Part shown: in pieces, positions 11,581 through 25,080 of the stretch
How positions within the stretch are numbered: position 1 is the stretch's first letter
Layout of the letters: each line of letters starts with the position of its first letter
NCBI GenBank assembly: GCA_964036275.1
Contig: CAXIWQ010000171.1
Span: 1-64,000 of the forward strand
Length of the DNA stretch: 64,000 nucleotides
Direction: 5' to 3'
Source: Litoditis marina
Lineage: Eukaryota; Nematoda; Chromadorea; Rhabditida; Rhabditidae
The notes under the pieces: generated by a model
Databases searched by the model: none
Seen by the model: the letters and a program-made list of their open reading frames with translations, nothing else
Told to the model about the DNA's origin: nothing
Position numbers and translations under genes: made by a program

Positions 11581-12650
11581 GCTATCAAGTCTGTTGCTCC
11601 CAGCTACAAAAACCTAATACGACTTTATATTCTGTGGCGCACAGCCACAAAAGACAAATTAACGCGGTTATTGACTATTTGCCGTGCAGCTACAGGAAAA
11701 AGGTTATACGGCTATCAAGTATGTTGCTCCCAGCTACAAAAACCTGATACGACTATCTATTCTGTGGCGCACAGCCACAAAATACGAATTAACGCGGTTA
11801 TCGACTCTTTGCCTTGCAGCTACAGAGAACAGTTCATACGGCTATCAAATCTGTCGCTCCCAGCTACAAAAACTTAATACGACAATCTATTCTGTGGCGC
11901 ACAGCCACAAAACACGAAATATCGCGGTTATCGACTTGTTGGCTTGCAGCTACAGAGAAAAGTTCATACGGCTATCAAGTCTGTTGCTCCCAGCTACAAA
12001 AACTTGATACGACAATATATTCTGTGGCGCACAGCCACAAAAGACAAATTAACGCGGTTATTACTTCTTTGCCTTGCAGCTACAGAAAAAAGTTCATACG
12101 GCCATCAAGTCTGTTGCTCCCAGCTACAAAAACCTAATACGACTTCATATTCTGTGGCGCACAGCCACAAAAGACGAATTAACGCGGTTATTGACTCTTT
12201 GCCGTGCAGCTACAGGAAAAAGGTTATACGGCTACCAAGTATGTTGCTCCCAGCTACAAAAACCTAATACGACTATCTATTCTGTGGCGCACAGCCACAA
12301 AATACGAATTGACGCGGTTATCGACTTTTTGCCTTGCAGCTACAGAGAACAGTTCATACGGCTATCAAATCTGTTGCTCCCAGCTACAAAAACCTAATAC
12401 GACAATCTATTCTGTGGCGCACAGCCACAAAATACAAATTATCGCGGTTATCGACTTGTTCGCTTGCAGCTACAGAGAAAAGTTCATACGGCTATCAAGT
12501 CTGTTGCTCCCAGCTACAAAACCCTAATACGACTATATATTCTGTGGCGCACAGCCACAAAAGACGAATTAACGCGGTTATTGACTCTTTGCCTCGCAGT
12601 TACAGAGAACATTTCATACGGCTATCAAATCTGTTGCTCCAGCTACAAAA
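11557..12650 (+). repeat. Partial third copy of segment duplication 1
   Basis: Matches about 9348-10440 at an offset of 2,209-2,210 bp (17 monomers) with more private substitutions, such as AAACTTAATACG, GACTTTTTGCC and TTGTTCGCTTG. It breaks off at about 12638 at a GCTCC-AGCTAC one-base contraction and continues with Q-R-S type monomers. Confidence 0.65.
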
Positions 12651-14286
12651 ACCTAATACGACTTTATATTCTGTGGCGCACAGCCACAAAAGACAAATTA
12701 ACGCGGTTATTATCTCTTTGCCTTGCAGCTACAGAAAAAAAGTTTATACGGCTATCAAGTCTGTTGCTCCCAGCTACAAAAACCTAATACGACTTTATAT
12801 TCTGTGGCGCACAGCCACAAAAGACAAATTAACGCGGTTATTGACTCTTTGCCGTGCAGCTACAGAAAAAAGTTTATATGGCTATCAAGTATGTTGCTCC
12901 CAGCTAGAAAAACCCAATACAACTATCTATTCTGTGGCACACAGCCACAAAATACGATATAACGCGGTTATCGACTTTTTGCCTTGCAGCTACAAAAAAA
13001 AGTTTATACGGCTATCAAGTCTGTTGCTCATGGCTACAAAACCTAATACGACTTTATATCCTATGGCGCACAGCCACAAAAGACAAATTAACGCGGTTAT
13101 TACCTCTTTGCCTTGCAGCTACAGAAAAAAGTTCATACGGCTATCAAGTCTGTTGCTCCCAGCTACAAAAACCTGATACGACAATCTATTCTGTGGCGCA
13201 CAGCCACAAAAGACAAATTAACGCGGTTATTACCTCTTTGCCTTGCAGCTACAGAAAAAAGTTCATACGGCTATCAAGTCTGTTGCTCCCAGCTACAAAA
13301 ACCTGATACGACAATCTATTCTGTGGCGCACAGCCACAAAAGACAAATTAACGCGGTTATTACCTCTTTGCCTTGCAGCTACAGAAAAAAAGTTCATACG
13401 GCTATCAAATCTGTTGCTCCCAGCTACAAAAACCTAATACGACTTTATATTCTGTGGCGCACAGCCACAAAAGACAAATTAACGCGGTTATTGACTCTTT
13501 GCCGTGCAGCTACAGGAAAAAGGTTATACGGCTATCAAATATGTTGCTCCCAGCTACAAAAACCTAATACGACTATCTATTCTGTGGCGCACAGCCACAA
13601 AATACGAATTATCGCGGTTATCGACTTGTTGGCTTGCAGCTACATAGAAAAGTTCATACGGCTATCAAGTCTGTTGCTCCCAGCTACAAAAACCTGATAC
13701 GACAATCTATTCTGTGGCGCACAGCCACAAAAGACAAATTAACGCGGTTATTACCTCTGTGCCTTGCAGCTACAGAAAAAAATTCATACGGCTATCAAGT
13801 CTGTTGCTCCCAGCTACGAAAACCTAATACGACTCTATATTCTGTGGCGCACAGTTACAAAAGACAAATTAACGCGGTTATTGACTCTTTGCCGTGCAGC
13901 TACAGGAAAAAGGTTATACGGCTATCAAGTATGTTGCTCCCAGCTAAAAAAACCTAATACGACTATCTATTCTGTGGCGCACAGCCACAAAATACGAATT
14001 ATCGCGGTTATCGACTCTTTGCCTTGCAGCTACAGAGAACAGTTCATACGGCTATCAAGTCTGTTGCTCCCAGCTACAAAAACCTAATACGACTATATAT
14101 TCTGTGGCGCACAGCCACAAAAGACGAATTAACGCGGTTATTGACTCTTTGCCTCGCAGTTACAGAGAATATTTCATACGGCTATCAAATCTGTTGCTCC
14201 CAGCTACAAAAACCTAATACGACAATCTATTCTGTGGCGCACAGCCACAAAAGACAAATTAACGCGGTTATTGACTCTTTGCCGTG
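12651..14286 (+). repeat. Mixed-type satellite stretch
   Basis: Monomers of Q, R, S, T-like and W-like types follow without a clear higher-order period. The first example of the domain-2 tag GCTACGAAAACC appears near 13815. Two consecutive near-identical T-like monomers (from 13116 and 13246) suggest a single-monomer duplication. No non-satellite sequence is present. Confidence 0.7.
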
Positions 14287-15325
14287 CAGCTACAGGAAAA
14301 AGGTTATACGGCTACCAAGTATGTTGCTCCCAGCTACAAAAACCTAATACGACTATCTATTCTGTGGCGCACAGCCACAAAATACGAATTGACGCGGTTA
14401 TCGACTCTTTGCCTTGCAGCTACAGAGAACAGTTCATACGGCTATCAAATCTGTTGCTCCCAGCTACAAAAACCTAATACGACAATCTATTCTGTGGCGC
14501 ACAGCCACAAAATACAAATTATCGCGGTTATCGACTTGTTGGCTTGCAGCTACAGAGAAAAGTTCATACGGCTATCAAGTTTGTTGCTCCCAGCTACAAA
14601 AACCTAATACGACTATATATTCTGTGGCGCACAGCCACAAAAGACGAATTAACGCGGTTATTGACTCTTTGCCTCGCAGTTACAGAGAACATTTCATACG
14701 GCTATCAAATCTGTTGCTCCCAGCTACAAAAACCTAATACGACAATCTATTCTGAGGCGCACAGCCACAAAGACGAATTAACGCGGTTATTGACATTTTG
14801 ACTTGCAGCTACAAAAAAAAAATCATACGGCTATCAAGTCTGTTGCTTCCAACTACAAAAACATAATACGACTTTATATTCTGTGGCGCACAGCCACAAA
14901 ATACAAATTAACGCGGTTATTGACTCTTTGCCTTGCAGTTACAGAGAACATTTCATACGGCTATCAAATCTGTTGCTCCCAGCTACAAAAACCTAATACG
15001 ACTTTATATTCTGTGGCGCACAGCCACAAAAGACAAATTAACGCGGTTATTGACTCTTTGCCTCGCAGTTACAGAAAATATTTCATACGGCTATCAAGTT
15101 TGTTGCTCCCAGCTACAAAAATCTAATACGACTATATATTCTGTGGCGCACAGCCACAAAAGACGAATTAACGCGGTTATTGACTCTTTGCCTCGCAGTT
15201 ACAGAGAATATTTCATACGGCTATCAAATCTGTTGCTCCCAGCTACAAAAACCTAATACGACAATCTATTCTGTGGCGCACAGCCACAAAAGACAAATTA
15301 ACGCGGTTATTGACTCTTTGCCGTG
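14287..15325 (+). repeat. 1,039-bp tandem segment, copy a
   Basis: The W-X-Y-transition-U run that starts at 14287 recurs from 15326 (offset 1,039 bp, 8 monomers). Both copies share GTTTGTTGCTCC in Y (14580 and 15619) and the unusual CTGAGGCGC (about 14752 and 15791). Confidence 0.75.
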
Positions 15326-15540
15326 CAGCTACAGGAAAAAGGTTATACGGCTACCAAGTATGTTGCTCCCAGCTACAAAAACCTAATACGACTATCTATT
15401 CTGTGGCGCACAGCCACAAAATACGAATTGACGCGGTTATCGACTCTTTGCCTTGCAGCTACAGAGAACAGTTCATACGGCTATCAAATCTGTTGCTCCC
15501 AGCTACAAAAACCTAATACGACAATCTATTCTGTGGCGCA

Positions 15541-16451
15541 CAGCCACAAAATACAAATTATCGCGGTTATCGACTTGTTGGCTTGCAGCTACAGAGAAAA
15601 GTTCATACGGCTATCAAGTTTGTTGCTCCCAGCTACAAAAACCTAATACGACTATATATTCTGTGGCGCACAGCCACAAAAGACGAATTAACGCGGTTAT
15701 TGACTCTTTGCCTCGCAGTTACAGAGAACATTTCATACGGCTATCAAATCTGTTGCTCCCAGCTACAAAAACCTAATACGACAATCTATTCTGAGGCGCA
15801 CAGCCACAAAGACGAATTAACGCGGTTATTGACATTTTGACTTGCAGCTACAAAAAAAAATCATACGGCTATCAAGTCTGTTGCTTCCAACTACAAAAAC
15901 ATAATACGACTTTATATTCTGTGGCGCACAGCCACAAAATACAAATTAACGCGGTTATTGACTCTTTGCCTTGCAGTTACAGAGAACATTTCATACGGCT
16001 ATCAAATCTGTTGCTCCCAGCTACAAAAACCTAATACGACTTTATATTCTGTGGCGCACAGCCACAAAAGACAAATTAACGCGGTTATTACCTCTTTGCC
16101 TTGCAGCTACAGAAAAAAGTTTATACGGCTATCAAGTATGTTGCTCCCAGCTACAAAAACCTAATACGACTTTATATTCTGTGGCGCACAGCCACAAAAG
16201 ACAAATTAACGCGGTTATTGACTCTTTGCCGTGCAGCTACAGAAAAAAGTTTATATGGCTATCAAGTATGTTGCTCCCAGCTAGAAAAACCCAATACAAC
16301 TATCTATTCTGTGGCACACAGCCACAAAATACGATATAACGCGGTTATCCACTCTTTGCCTTGCAGCTACAGAAAAAAGTTTAAACGGCTATCAAGTCTG
16401 TTGCTCGTGGCTACAAAAACCTAATACGACTTTATATCCTATGGCGCACAA
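15541..16451 (+). repeat. 911-bp tandem segment, copy a
   Basis: Runs from CAGCCACAAAATACAAATTA at 15541 to the junction at 16451. It contains Y, transition, U, V, P/Q-like, R and S-like monomers. The next copy starts at 16452 with the same sequence. The right end carries GTTTAAACGG and CTCGTGGCTAC. Confidence 0.85.
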
Positions 16452-16460
16452 CAGCCACAA
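16443..16460 (+). other. Recombination junction with 3 extra bases (GCGCACAACAGCC)
   Basis: The usual GGCGCACAGCCAC reads GGCGCACAACAGCCAC, an extra ACA exactly where an S-like monomer stops and an X/Y-like monomer resumes in subunit c. This is the visible joint between the two 911-bp copies. Confidence 0.8.
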
Positions 16461-17360
16461 AATACAAATTATCGCGGTTATCGACTTGTTGGCTTGCAGC
16501 TACAGAGAAAAGTTCATACGGCTATCAAGTTTGTTGCTCCCAGCTACAAAAACCTAATACGACTATATATTCTGTGGCGCACAGCCACAAAAGACGAATT
16601 AACGCGGTTATTGACTCTTTGCCTCGCAGTTACAGAGAACATTTCATACGGCTATCAAATCTGTTGCTCCCAGCTACAAAAACCTAATACGACAATCTAT
16701 TCTGAGGCGCACAGCCACAAAGACGAATTAACGCGGTTATTGACATTTTGACTTGCAGCTACAAAAAAAAATCATACGGCTATCAAGTCTGTTGCTTCCA
16801 ACTACAAAAACATAATACGACTTTATATTCTGTGGCGCACAGCCACAAAATACAAATTAACGCGGTTATTGACTCTTTGCCTTGCAGTTACAGAGAACAT
16901 TTCATACGGCTATCAAATCTGTTGCTCCCAGCTACAAAAACCTAATACGACTTTATATTCTGTGGCGCACAGCCACAAAAGACAAATTAACGCGGTTATT
17001 ACCTCTTTGCCTTGCAGCTACAGAAAAAAGTTTATACGGCTATCAAGTATGTTGCTCCCAGCTACAAAAACCTAATACGACTTTATATTCTGTGGCGCAC
17101 AGCCACAAAAGACAAATTAACGCGGTTATTGACTCTTTGCCGTGCAGCTACAGAAAAAAGTTTATATGGCTATCAAGTATGTTGCTCCCAGCTAGAAAAA
17201 CCCAATACAACTATCTATTCTGTGGCACACAGCCACAAAATACGTAACGCGGTTATCGACTCTTTGCCTTGCAGCTACAGAAAAAAGTTTTAAACGGCTA
17301 TCAAGTCTGTTGCTCATGGCTACAAAAACCTAATACGACTTTATATCCTATGGCGCACAG
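16452..17360 (+). repeat. 911-bp tandem segment, copy b
   Basis: Repeats 15541-16451 in monomer order, U boundary (16742 versus 15831) and CTGAGGCGC (about 16702 versus 15791). Near its right end it has a private 3-bp loss (AATACGTAACGCGG, about 17240) and a 1-bp gain (GTTTTAAACGG, about 17288). Confidence 0.82.
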
Positions 17361-19335
17361 CCACAAAAGACAAATTAACGCGGTTATTACCTCTTTGCCT
17401 TGCAGCTACAGAAAAAAAGTTCATACGGCTATCAAGTCTGTTGCTCCCAGCTACAAAAACCTGATACGACAATCTATTCTGTGGCGCACAGCCACAAAAG
17501 ACAAATTAACGCGGTTATTACCTCTTTGCCTTGCAGCTACAGAAAAAAGTTCATACGGCTATCAAGTCTGTTGCTCCAGCTACAAAAACCTAATACGACT
17601 TTATATTCTGTGGCGCACAGCCACAAAAGACAAATTAACGCGGTTATTGACTCTTTGCCGTGCAGCTACAGAAAAAAGGTTATACGGCTATCAAATATGT
17701 TGCTCCCAGCTACAAAACCTAATACGACTATCTATTCTGTGGCGCACAGCCACAAAATACGAATTAACGCGGTTATCGACTCTTTGCCTTGCAGCTACAA
17801 AGAACAGTTCATACGGCTATCAAATCTGTTGCTCCCAGCTACAAAAACCTAATACGACAATCTATTCTGTGGCGCACAGCCACAAAATACGAATTATCGC
17901 GGTTATCGACTTGTTGGCTTGCAGCTACAGAGAAAAGTTTATACGGCTATCAAGTCTGTTGCTCCCAGCTACAAAAACCTGATACGACAATCTATTCTGT
18001 GGCGCACAGCCACAAAAGACAAATTAACGCGGTTATTACCTCTTTGCCTTGCAGCTACAGAAAAAAAGTTTATACGGCTATCAAGGTCTGTTGCTCCCAG
18101 CTACAAAAACCTAATACGACTTTATATTCTGTGGCGCCACAGCCACAAAGACAAATTAACGCGGTTATTGACTCTTTGCCGTGCAGCTACAGAAAAAAGT
18201 TTATATGGCTATCAAGTATGTTGCTCCCAGCTAGAAAAACCCAATACAACTATCTATTCTGTGGCACACAGCCACAAAATACGATATACGCGGTTATCGA
18301 CTCTTTGCCTTGCAGCTACAGAAAAAAGTTTATACGGCTATCAAGTCTGTTGCTCATGGCTACAAAAACCTAATACGACTCTATATCCTATGGCGCACAG
18401 CCACAAAGACAAATTAACGCGGTTATTACCTCTTTGCCTTGCAGCTACAGAAAAAAGTTCATACGGCTATCAAGTCTGTTGCTCCCAACTACAAAACCTG
18501 ATACGACAATCTATTCTGTGGCGCACAGCCACAAAAGACAAATTAACGCGGTTATTACCTCTTTGCCTTGCAGCTACAGAAAAAAGTTCATACGGCTATC
18601 AAGTCTGTTGCTCCCAGCTACAAAAACCTAATACGACTTTATATTCTGTGGCGCACAGCCACAAAAGACAAATTAACGCGGTTATTGACTCTTTGCCGTG
18701 CAGCTACAGGAAAAAGGTTATACGGCTATCAAATATGTTGCTCCCCAGCTACAAAAACCTAATACGACTATCTATTCTGTGGCGCACAGCCACAAAATAC
18801 GAATTAACGCGGTTATCGACTCTTTGCCTTGCAGCTACAAAGAACAGTTCATACGGCTATCAAATCTGTTGCTCCCAGCTACAAAAACCTAATACGACAA
18901 TTTATTCTGTGGCGCACAGCCACAAAATACGAATTATCGCGGTTATCGACTTGTTGGCTTGCAGCTACAGAGAAAAGTTCATACGGCTATCAAGTCTGTT
19001 GCTCCCAGCTACAAAAACCTGATACGACAATCTATTCTGTGGCGCACAGCCACAAAAGACAAATTAACGCGGTTATTACCTCTTTGCCTTGCAGCTACAG
19101 AAAAAAATTCATACGGCTATCAAGTCTGTTGCTCCCAGCTACGAAACCTAATACGACTTCATATTCTGTGGCGCACAGCCACAAAAGACAAATTAACGCG
19201 GTTATTGACTCTTTGCCGTGCAGCTACAGGAAAAAGGTTATACGGCTATCAAGTATGTTGCTCCCAGCTAAAAAACTTAATACGAATATCTATTCTGTGG
19301 CGCACAGCACAAAATACGAATTAACGCGGTATCGA
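17240..19335 (+). repeat. Indel-rich satellite stretch at the domain 1/2 boundary
   Basis: Small indels are much denser here than in neighbouring monomers. Examples: AATACGTAACG (~17240), GTTTTAAACGG (~17288), TGCTCCAGC (~17572), CTACAAAACC (~17711), CAAGGTCTG (~18083), GGCGCCACAGCC (~18132), CGATATACGCGG (~18283), CCACAAAGAC (~18400), GCTCCCCAGC (~18731), CTACGAAACC (~19139), CACAGCACAAAA (~19304) and CGCGGTATCG (~19326). Most alter a homopolymer or a single base. The longest plus-strand open frame of the window, 367 codons at 17919-19022, lies here only because these indels bypass the recurrent stop. Confidence 0.8.
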
Positions 19336-22190
19336 CTCTTTGCCTTGCAGCTACAGAGAACAGTTCATACGGCTATCAAGTCTGTTGCTCCCAGCTACAA
19401 AAACCTAATACGACTATATATTCTGTGGCGCACAGCCACAAAAGACGAATTAACGCGGTTATTGACTCTTTGCCTCGCAGTTACAGAGAATATTTCATAC
19501 GGCTATCAAATCTGTTGCTCCCAGCTACAAAAACCTAATACGACAATCTATTCTGTGGCGCACAGCCACAAAGACAAATTAACGCGGTTATTGACTCTTT
19601 GCCTTGCAGCTACAGAAAAAAAATCATACGGCTATCAAGTCTGTTGCTCCCAGCTACGAAAACCTAATACGACTTTATATTCTGTGGCGCACAGCCACAA
19701 AACACGAAATATCGCGGTTATCGACTTGTTGGCTTGCAGCTACAGAGAAAAGTTCACACGGCTATCAAGTCTGTTGCTCCCAGCTACAAAAACCTGATAC
19801 GACAATCTATTCTGTGGCGCACAGCCACAAAGACAAATTAACGCGGTTATTGACTCTTTGCTTTGCAGCTACAGAAAAAAAAATCATACGGCTATCAAGT
19901 CTGTTGCTCCCAGCTACGAAAACCTAATACGACTTCATATTCTGTGGCGCACAGCCACAAAACACGAAATATCGCGGTTATCGACTTGTTGGCTTGCAGC
20001 TACAGAGAAAAGTTCATACGGCTATCAAGTCTGTTGCTCCCAGCTACAAAAACCTGATACGACAATCTATTCTGTGGCGCACAGCCACAAAAGACAAATT
20101 AACGCGGTTATTACCTCTTTGCCTTGCAGCTACAGAAAAAAGTTCATACGGCTATCAAGTCTGTTGCTCCCAGCTACGAAAACCTAATACGACTTTATAT
20201 TCTGTGGCGCACAGCCACAAAAGACAAATTAACGCGGTTATTACCTCTTTGCCTTGCAGCTACAGAAAAAAGTTCATACGGCTATCAAGTCTGTTGCTCC
20301 AGCTACAAAAACCTGATACGACAATCTATTCTGTGGCGCACAGCCACAAAAGACAAATTAACGCGGTTATTACCTCTTTGCCTTGCAGCTACAGAAAAAA
20401 GTTCATACGGCTATCAAGTCTGTTGCTCCCAGCTACAAAAACCTAATACGACTTTACATTCTGTGGCGCACAGCCACAAAAGACAAATTAACGCGGTTAT
20501 TGACTCTTTGCCGTGCAGCTACAGGAAAAAGGTTATACGGCTATCAAATATGTTGCTCCCAGCTACAATAACCTAATACGACTATCTATTCTGTGGCGCA
20601 CAGCCACAAAATACGAATTAACGCGGTTATCGACTCTTTGCCTTGCAGCTACAAAGAACAGTTCATACGGCTATCAAATCTGTTGATCCCAGCTACAAAA
20701 ACCTAATACGACAATCTATTCTGTGGCGCACAGCCACAAAATACGAGTTATCGCGGTTATCGACTTGTTGGCTTGCAGCTACAGAGAAAAGTTCATACGG
20801 CTATCAAGTCTGTTGCTCCCAGCTACAAAAACCTGATACGACAATCTATTCTGTGGCGCACAGCCACAAAAGACAAATTAACGCGGTTATTACCTCTTTG
20901 CCTTGCAGCTACAGAAAAAAATTCATACGGCTATCAAGTCTGTTGCTCCCAGCTACAAAAACCTAATACGACTTTATATTCTGTGGCGCACAGCCACAAA
21001 AGACAAATTAACGCGGTTATTGACTCTTTGCCGTGCAGCTACAGGAAAAAGGTTATACGGCTATCAAGTATGTTGCTCCCAGCTAAAAAAACCTAATACG
21101 ACTATCTATTCTGTGGCGCACAGCCACAAAATACGATTAACGCGGTTATCGACTCTTTGCCTTGCAGCTACAGAGAACAGTTCATACGGCTATCAAGTCT
21201 GTTGCTCCCAGCTACAAACACCTAATACGACTATATATTCTGTGGCGCACAGCCACAAAAGACGAATTAACGCGGTTATTGACTCTTCGCCTCGCAGTTA
21301 CAGAAAATATTTCATACGGCTATCAAATCTGTTGCTCCCAGCTACAAAAACCTAATACGACAATCTATTCTGTGGCGCACAGCCACAAAAGACAAATTAA
21401 CGCGGTTATTGACTCTTTGCCTTGCAGCTACAGAAAAAAAAATCATACGGCTATCAAGTCTGTTGCTCCCAGCTACGAAAACCTAATACGACTTTATATT
21501 CTGTGGCGCACAGCCACAAAACACGAAATATCGCGGTTATCGACTTGTTGGCTTGGCAGCTACAGAGAAAAGTTCATACGGCTATCAAGTCTGTTGCTCC
21601 CAGCTACAAAAACCTGATACGACAATCTATTCTGTGGCGCACAGCCACAAAAGACAAATTAAACGCGGTTATTACCTTTTTGCCTTGCAGCTACAGAAAA
21701 AAGTTCATACGGCTATCAAGTCTGTTGCTCCCAGCTACGAAAACCTAATACGACTTTATATTCTGTGGCGCACAGCCACAAAAGACAAATTAACGCGGTT
21801 ATTGACTCTTTGCCTTGCAGCTACAGAAAAAAATCATACGGCTATCAAGTCTGTTGCTCCCAGCTACGAAAACCTAATACGACTTTATATTCTGTGGCGC
21901 ACAGCCACAAAACACGAAATATCGCGGTTATCGACTTGTTGGCTTGCAGCTACAGAGAAAAGTTCATACGGCTATCAAGTCTGTTGCTCCCAGCTACAAA
22001 AACCTGATACGACAATCTATTCTGTGGCGCACAGCCACAAAAGACGAATTAACGCGGTTATTGACTCTTCGCCTCGCAGTTACAGAAAATATTTCATACG
22101 GCTATCAAATCTGTTGCTCCCAGCTACAAACACCTAATACGACTATATATTCTGTGGCGCACAGCCACAAAAGACGAATTAACGCGGTTA

Positions 22191-25080
22191 TTGACTCTTC
22201 GCCTTGCAGCTACAAAGAACAGTTCATACGGCTATCAAATCTGTTGCTCCCAGCTACAAAAACCTAATACGACAATCTATTCTGTGGCGCACAGCCACAA
22301 AATACGAATTATCGCGGTTATCGACTTGTTGGCTTGCAGCTACAGAGCTACGGCTATCAAGTCTGTTGCTCCCAGCTACAAAAACCTGATACGACAATCT
22401 ATTCTGTGGCGCACAGCCACAAAAGACAAATTAACGCGGTTATTACCTCTTAGCCTTGCAGCTACAGAAAAAAAATCATACGGCTATCAAGTCTGTTGCT
22501 CCCAGCTACGAAAACCTAATACGACTTTATATTCTTTGGCGCACAGCCACAAAAGACAAATTAACGCGGTTATTGACTCTTTGCCGTGCAGCTACAGGAA
22601 AAAGATTATACGGCTATCAAGTATGTTGCTCCCAGCTAAAAAAACCTAATACGACAATCTATTCTGTGGCGCACAGCCACAAAAGACAAATTAACGCGGT
22701 TATTACCTCTTTGCCTTGCAGCTACAGAAAAAAGTTCATACGGCTATCAAGTCTGTTGCTCCCAGCTACGAAAACCTAATACGACTTTATATTCTGTGGC
22801 GCACAGCCACAAAAGACAAATTAACGCGGTTATTACCTCTTTGCCTTGCAGCTACAGAAAAAAGTTCATACGGCTATCAAGTCTGTTGCTCCCAGCTACA
22901 AAAACCTGATACGACAATCTATTCTGTGGCGCACAGCCACAAAAGACAAATTAACGCGGTTATTACCTCTTTGCCTTGCAGCTAAAGAAAAAAGTTCATA
23001 CGGCTATCAAGTCTGTTGCTCCCAGCTACAAAAACCTAATACGACTTTATATTCTATGGCGCACAGCCACAAAAGACAAATTAACGCGGTTATTGACTCT
23101 TTGCCGTGCAGCCACAGGAAAAAGGTTATACGGCTATCAAATATGTTGCTCCCAGCTACAAAAACCTAATACGACTATCTATTCTGTGGCGCACAGCCAC
23201 AAAATACGAATTAACGCGGTTATCGACTCTTTGCCTTGCAGCTACAAAGAACAGTTCATACGGCTATCAAATCTGTTGCTCCCAGCTACAAAAACCTAAT
23301 ACGACAATCTATTATGTGGCGCACAGCCACAAAATACGAATTATCGCGGTTATCGACTTGTTGGCTTGCAGCTAAAGAGAAAAGTTCATACGGCTATCAA
23401 GTCTGTTGCTCCCAGCTACAAAAACCTGATACGACAATCTATTCTGTGGCGCACAGCCACAAAAGACAAATTAACGCGGTTATTACCTCTTTGCCTTGCA
23501 GCTACAGAAAAAAATTCATACGGCTATCAAGTCTGTTGCTCCCAGCTACGAAAACCTAATACGACTTTATATTCTGTGGCGCACAGCCACAAAAGACAAA
23601 TTAACGCGGTTATTGACTCTTTGCCGTGCAGCTACAGGAAAAAGGTTATACGGCTATCAAGTATGTTGCTCCCAGCTAAAAAAACCTAATACGACTATCT
23701 ATTCTGTGGCGCACAGCCACAAAATACGAATTAACGCGGTTATCGACTCTTTGCCTTGCAGCTACAGAGAACAGTTCATACGGCTATCAAGTCTGTTGCT
23801 CCCAGCTACAAAAACCTAATACGACTATATATTCTGTGGCGCACAGCCACAAAAGACGAATTAACGCGGTTATCGACTCTTTGCCTTGCAGCTACAGAGA
23901 ACAGTTCATACGGCTATCAAGTCTGTTGCTCCCAGCTACAAAAACCTAATACGACAATCTATTCTGTGGCGCACAGCCACAAAAGACAAATTAACGCGGT
24001 TATTGACTCTTTGCCTTGCAGCTACAGAAAAAAAATCATACGGCTATCAAGTCTGTTGCTCCCAGCTACGAAAACCTAATACGACTTTATATTCTGTGGC
24101 GCACAGCCACAAAACACGAAATATCGCGGTTATCGACTTGTTGGCTTGCAGCTACAGAGAAAAGTTCATACGGCTATCAAGTCTGTTGCTCCCAGCTACA
24201 AACACCTGATACGACAATCTATTCTGTGGCGCACAGCCACAAAAGACAAATTAACGCGGTTATTACCTCTTTGCCTTGCAGCTACAGAAAAAAGTTCATA
24301 CGGCTATCAAGTCTGTTGCTCCCAGCTACGAAAACCTAATACGACTTTATATTCTGTGGCGCACAGCCACAAAAGACAAATTAACGCGGTTATTGACTCT
24401 TTGCCTTGCAGCTACAGAAAAAAAATCATACGGCTATCAAGTCTGTTGCTCCCAGCTACGAAAACCTAATACGACTTTATATTCTGTGGCGCACAGCCAC
24501 AAAACACGAAATATCGCGGTTATCGACTTGTTGGCTTGCAGCTACAGAGAAAAGTTCATACGGCTATCAAGTCTGTTGCTCCCATCTACAAAAACCTGAT
24601 ACGACAATCTATTCTGTGGCGCACAGCCACAAAAGACAAATTAACGCGGTTATTACCTCTTTGCCTTGCAGCTACAGAAAAAAGTTCGTACGGCTATCAA
24701 GTCTGTTGCTCCCAGCTACGAAAACCTAATACGACTTTATATTCTGTGGCGCACAGCCACAAAAGACAAATTAACGCGGTTATTGACTCTTTGCCGTGCA
24801 GCTACAGGAAAAAGGTTATACGGCTATCAAGTATGTTGCTCCCAGCTACAAAAACCTAATACGACTATCTATTCTGTGGCGCACAGCCACAAAATACGAA
24901 TTGACGCGGTTATCGACTCTTTGCCTTGCAGCTACAGAGAATATTTCATACGGCTATCAAATCTGTTGCTCCCAGCTACAAAAACCTAATACGACAATCT
25001 ATTCTGTGGCGCACAGCCACAAAAACAAATTATCGCGGTTATCGACTTGTTGGCTTGCAGCTACAGAGAAAAGTTCATAC
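22191..25080 (+). repeat. 8.8-kb-spaced duplicate, copy a (~2.9 kb)
   Basis: Matches 31006-33880 at an offset of 8,815 bp, falling to 8,803 bp after 12 bp of deletions in copy b. Shared rare states include the 8-bp deletion tag (22343 and 31158), GCTAAAGAAAAAAG (22981 and 31796), CTATGGCGC, CCCATCTAC (24582 and 33385) and AAAAACAAATTATCG (~25021 and ~33826). The middle, about 23.8-24.1 kb, is mosaic. Confidence 0.75.
22343..22354 (+). other. 8-bp deletion tag, copy 1 (CAGAGCTACGGC)
   Basis: The usual CAGAGAAAAGTTCATACGGC is shortened by 8 bp to CAGAGCTACGGC in subunit a. Five copies exist in the window, all in domain 2. Confidence 0.92.

Noticed and set aside
24685..24700. CENP-B box (TTCG core) in GTTCGTACGGC variants
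   Set aside because: Only the TTCG tetramer agrees; the required downstream A and CGGG are missing. It occurs in a few domain-2 monomers only.
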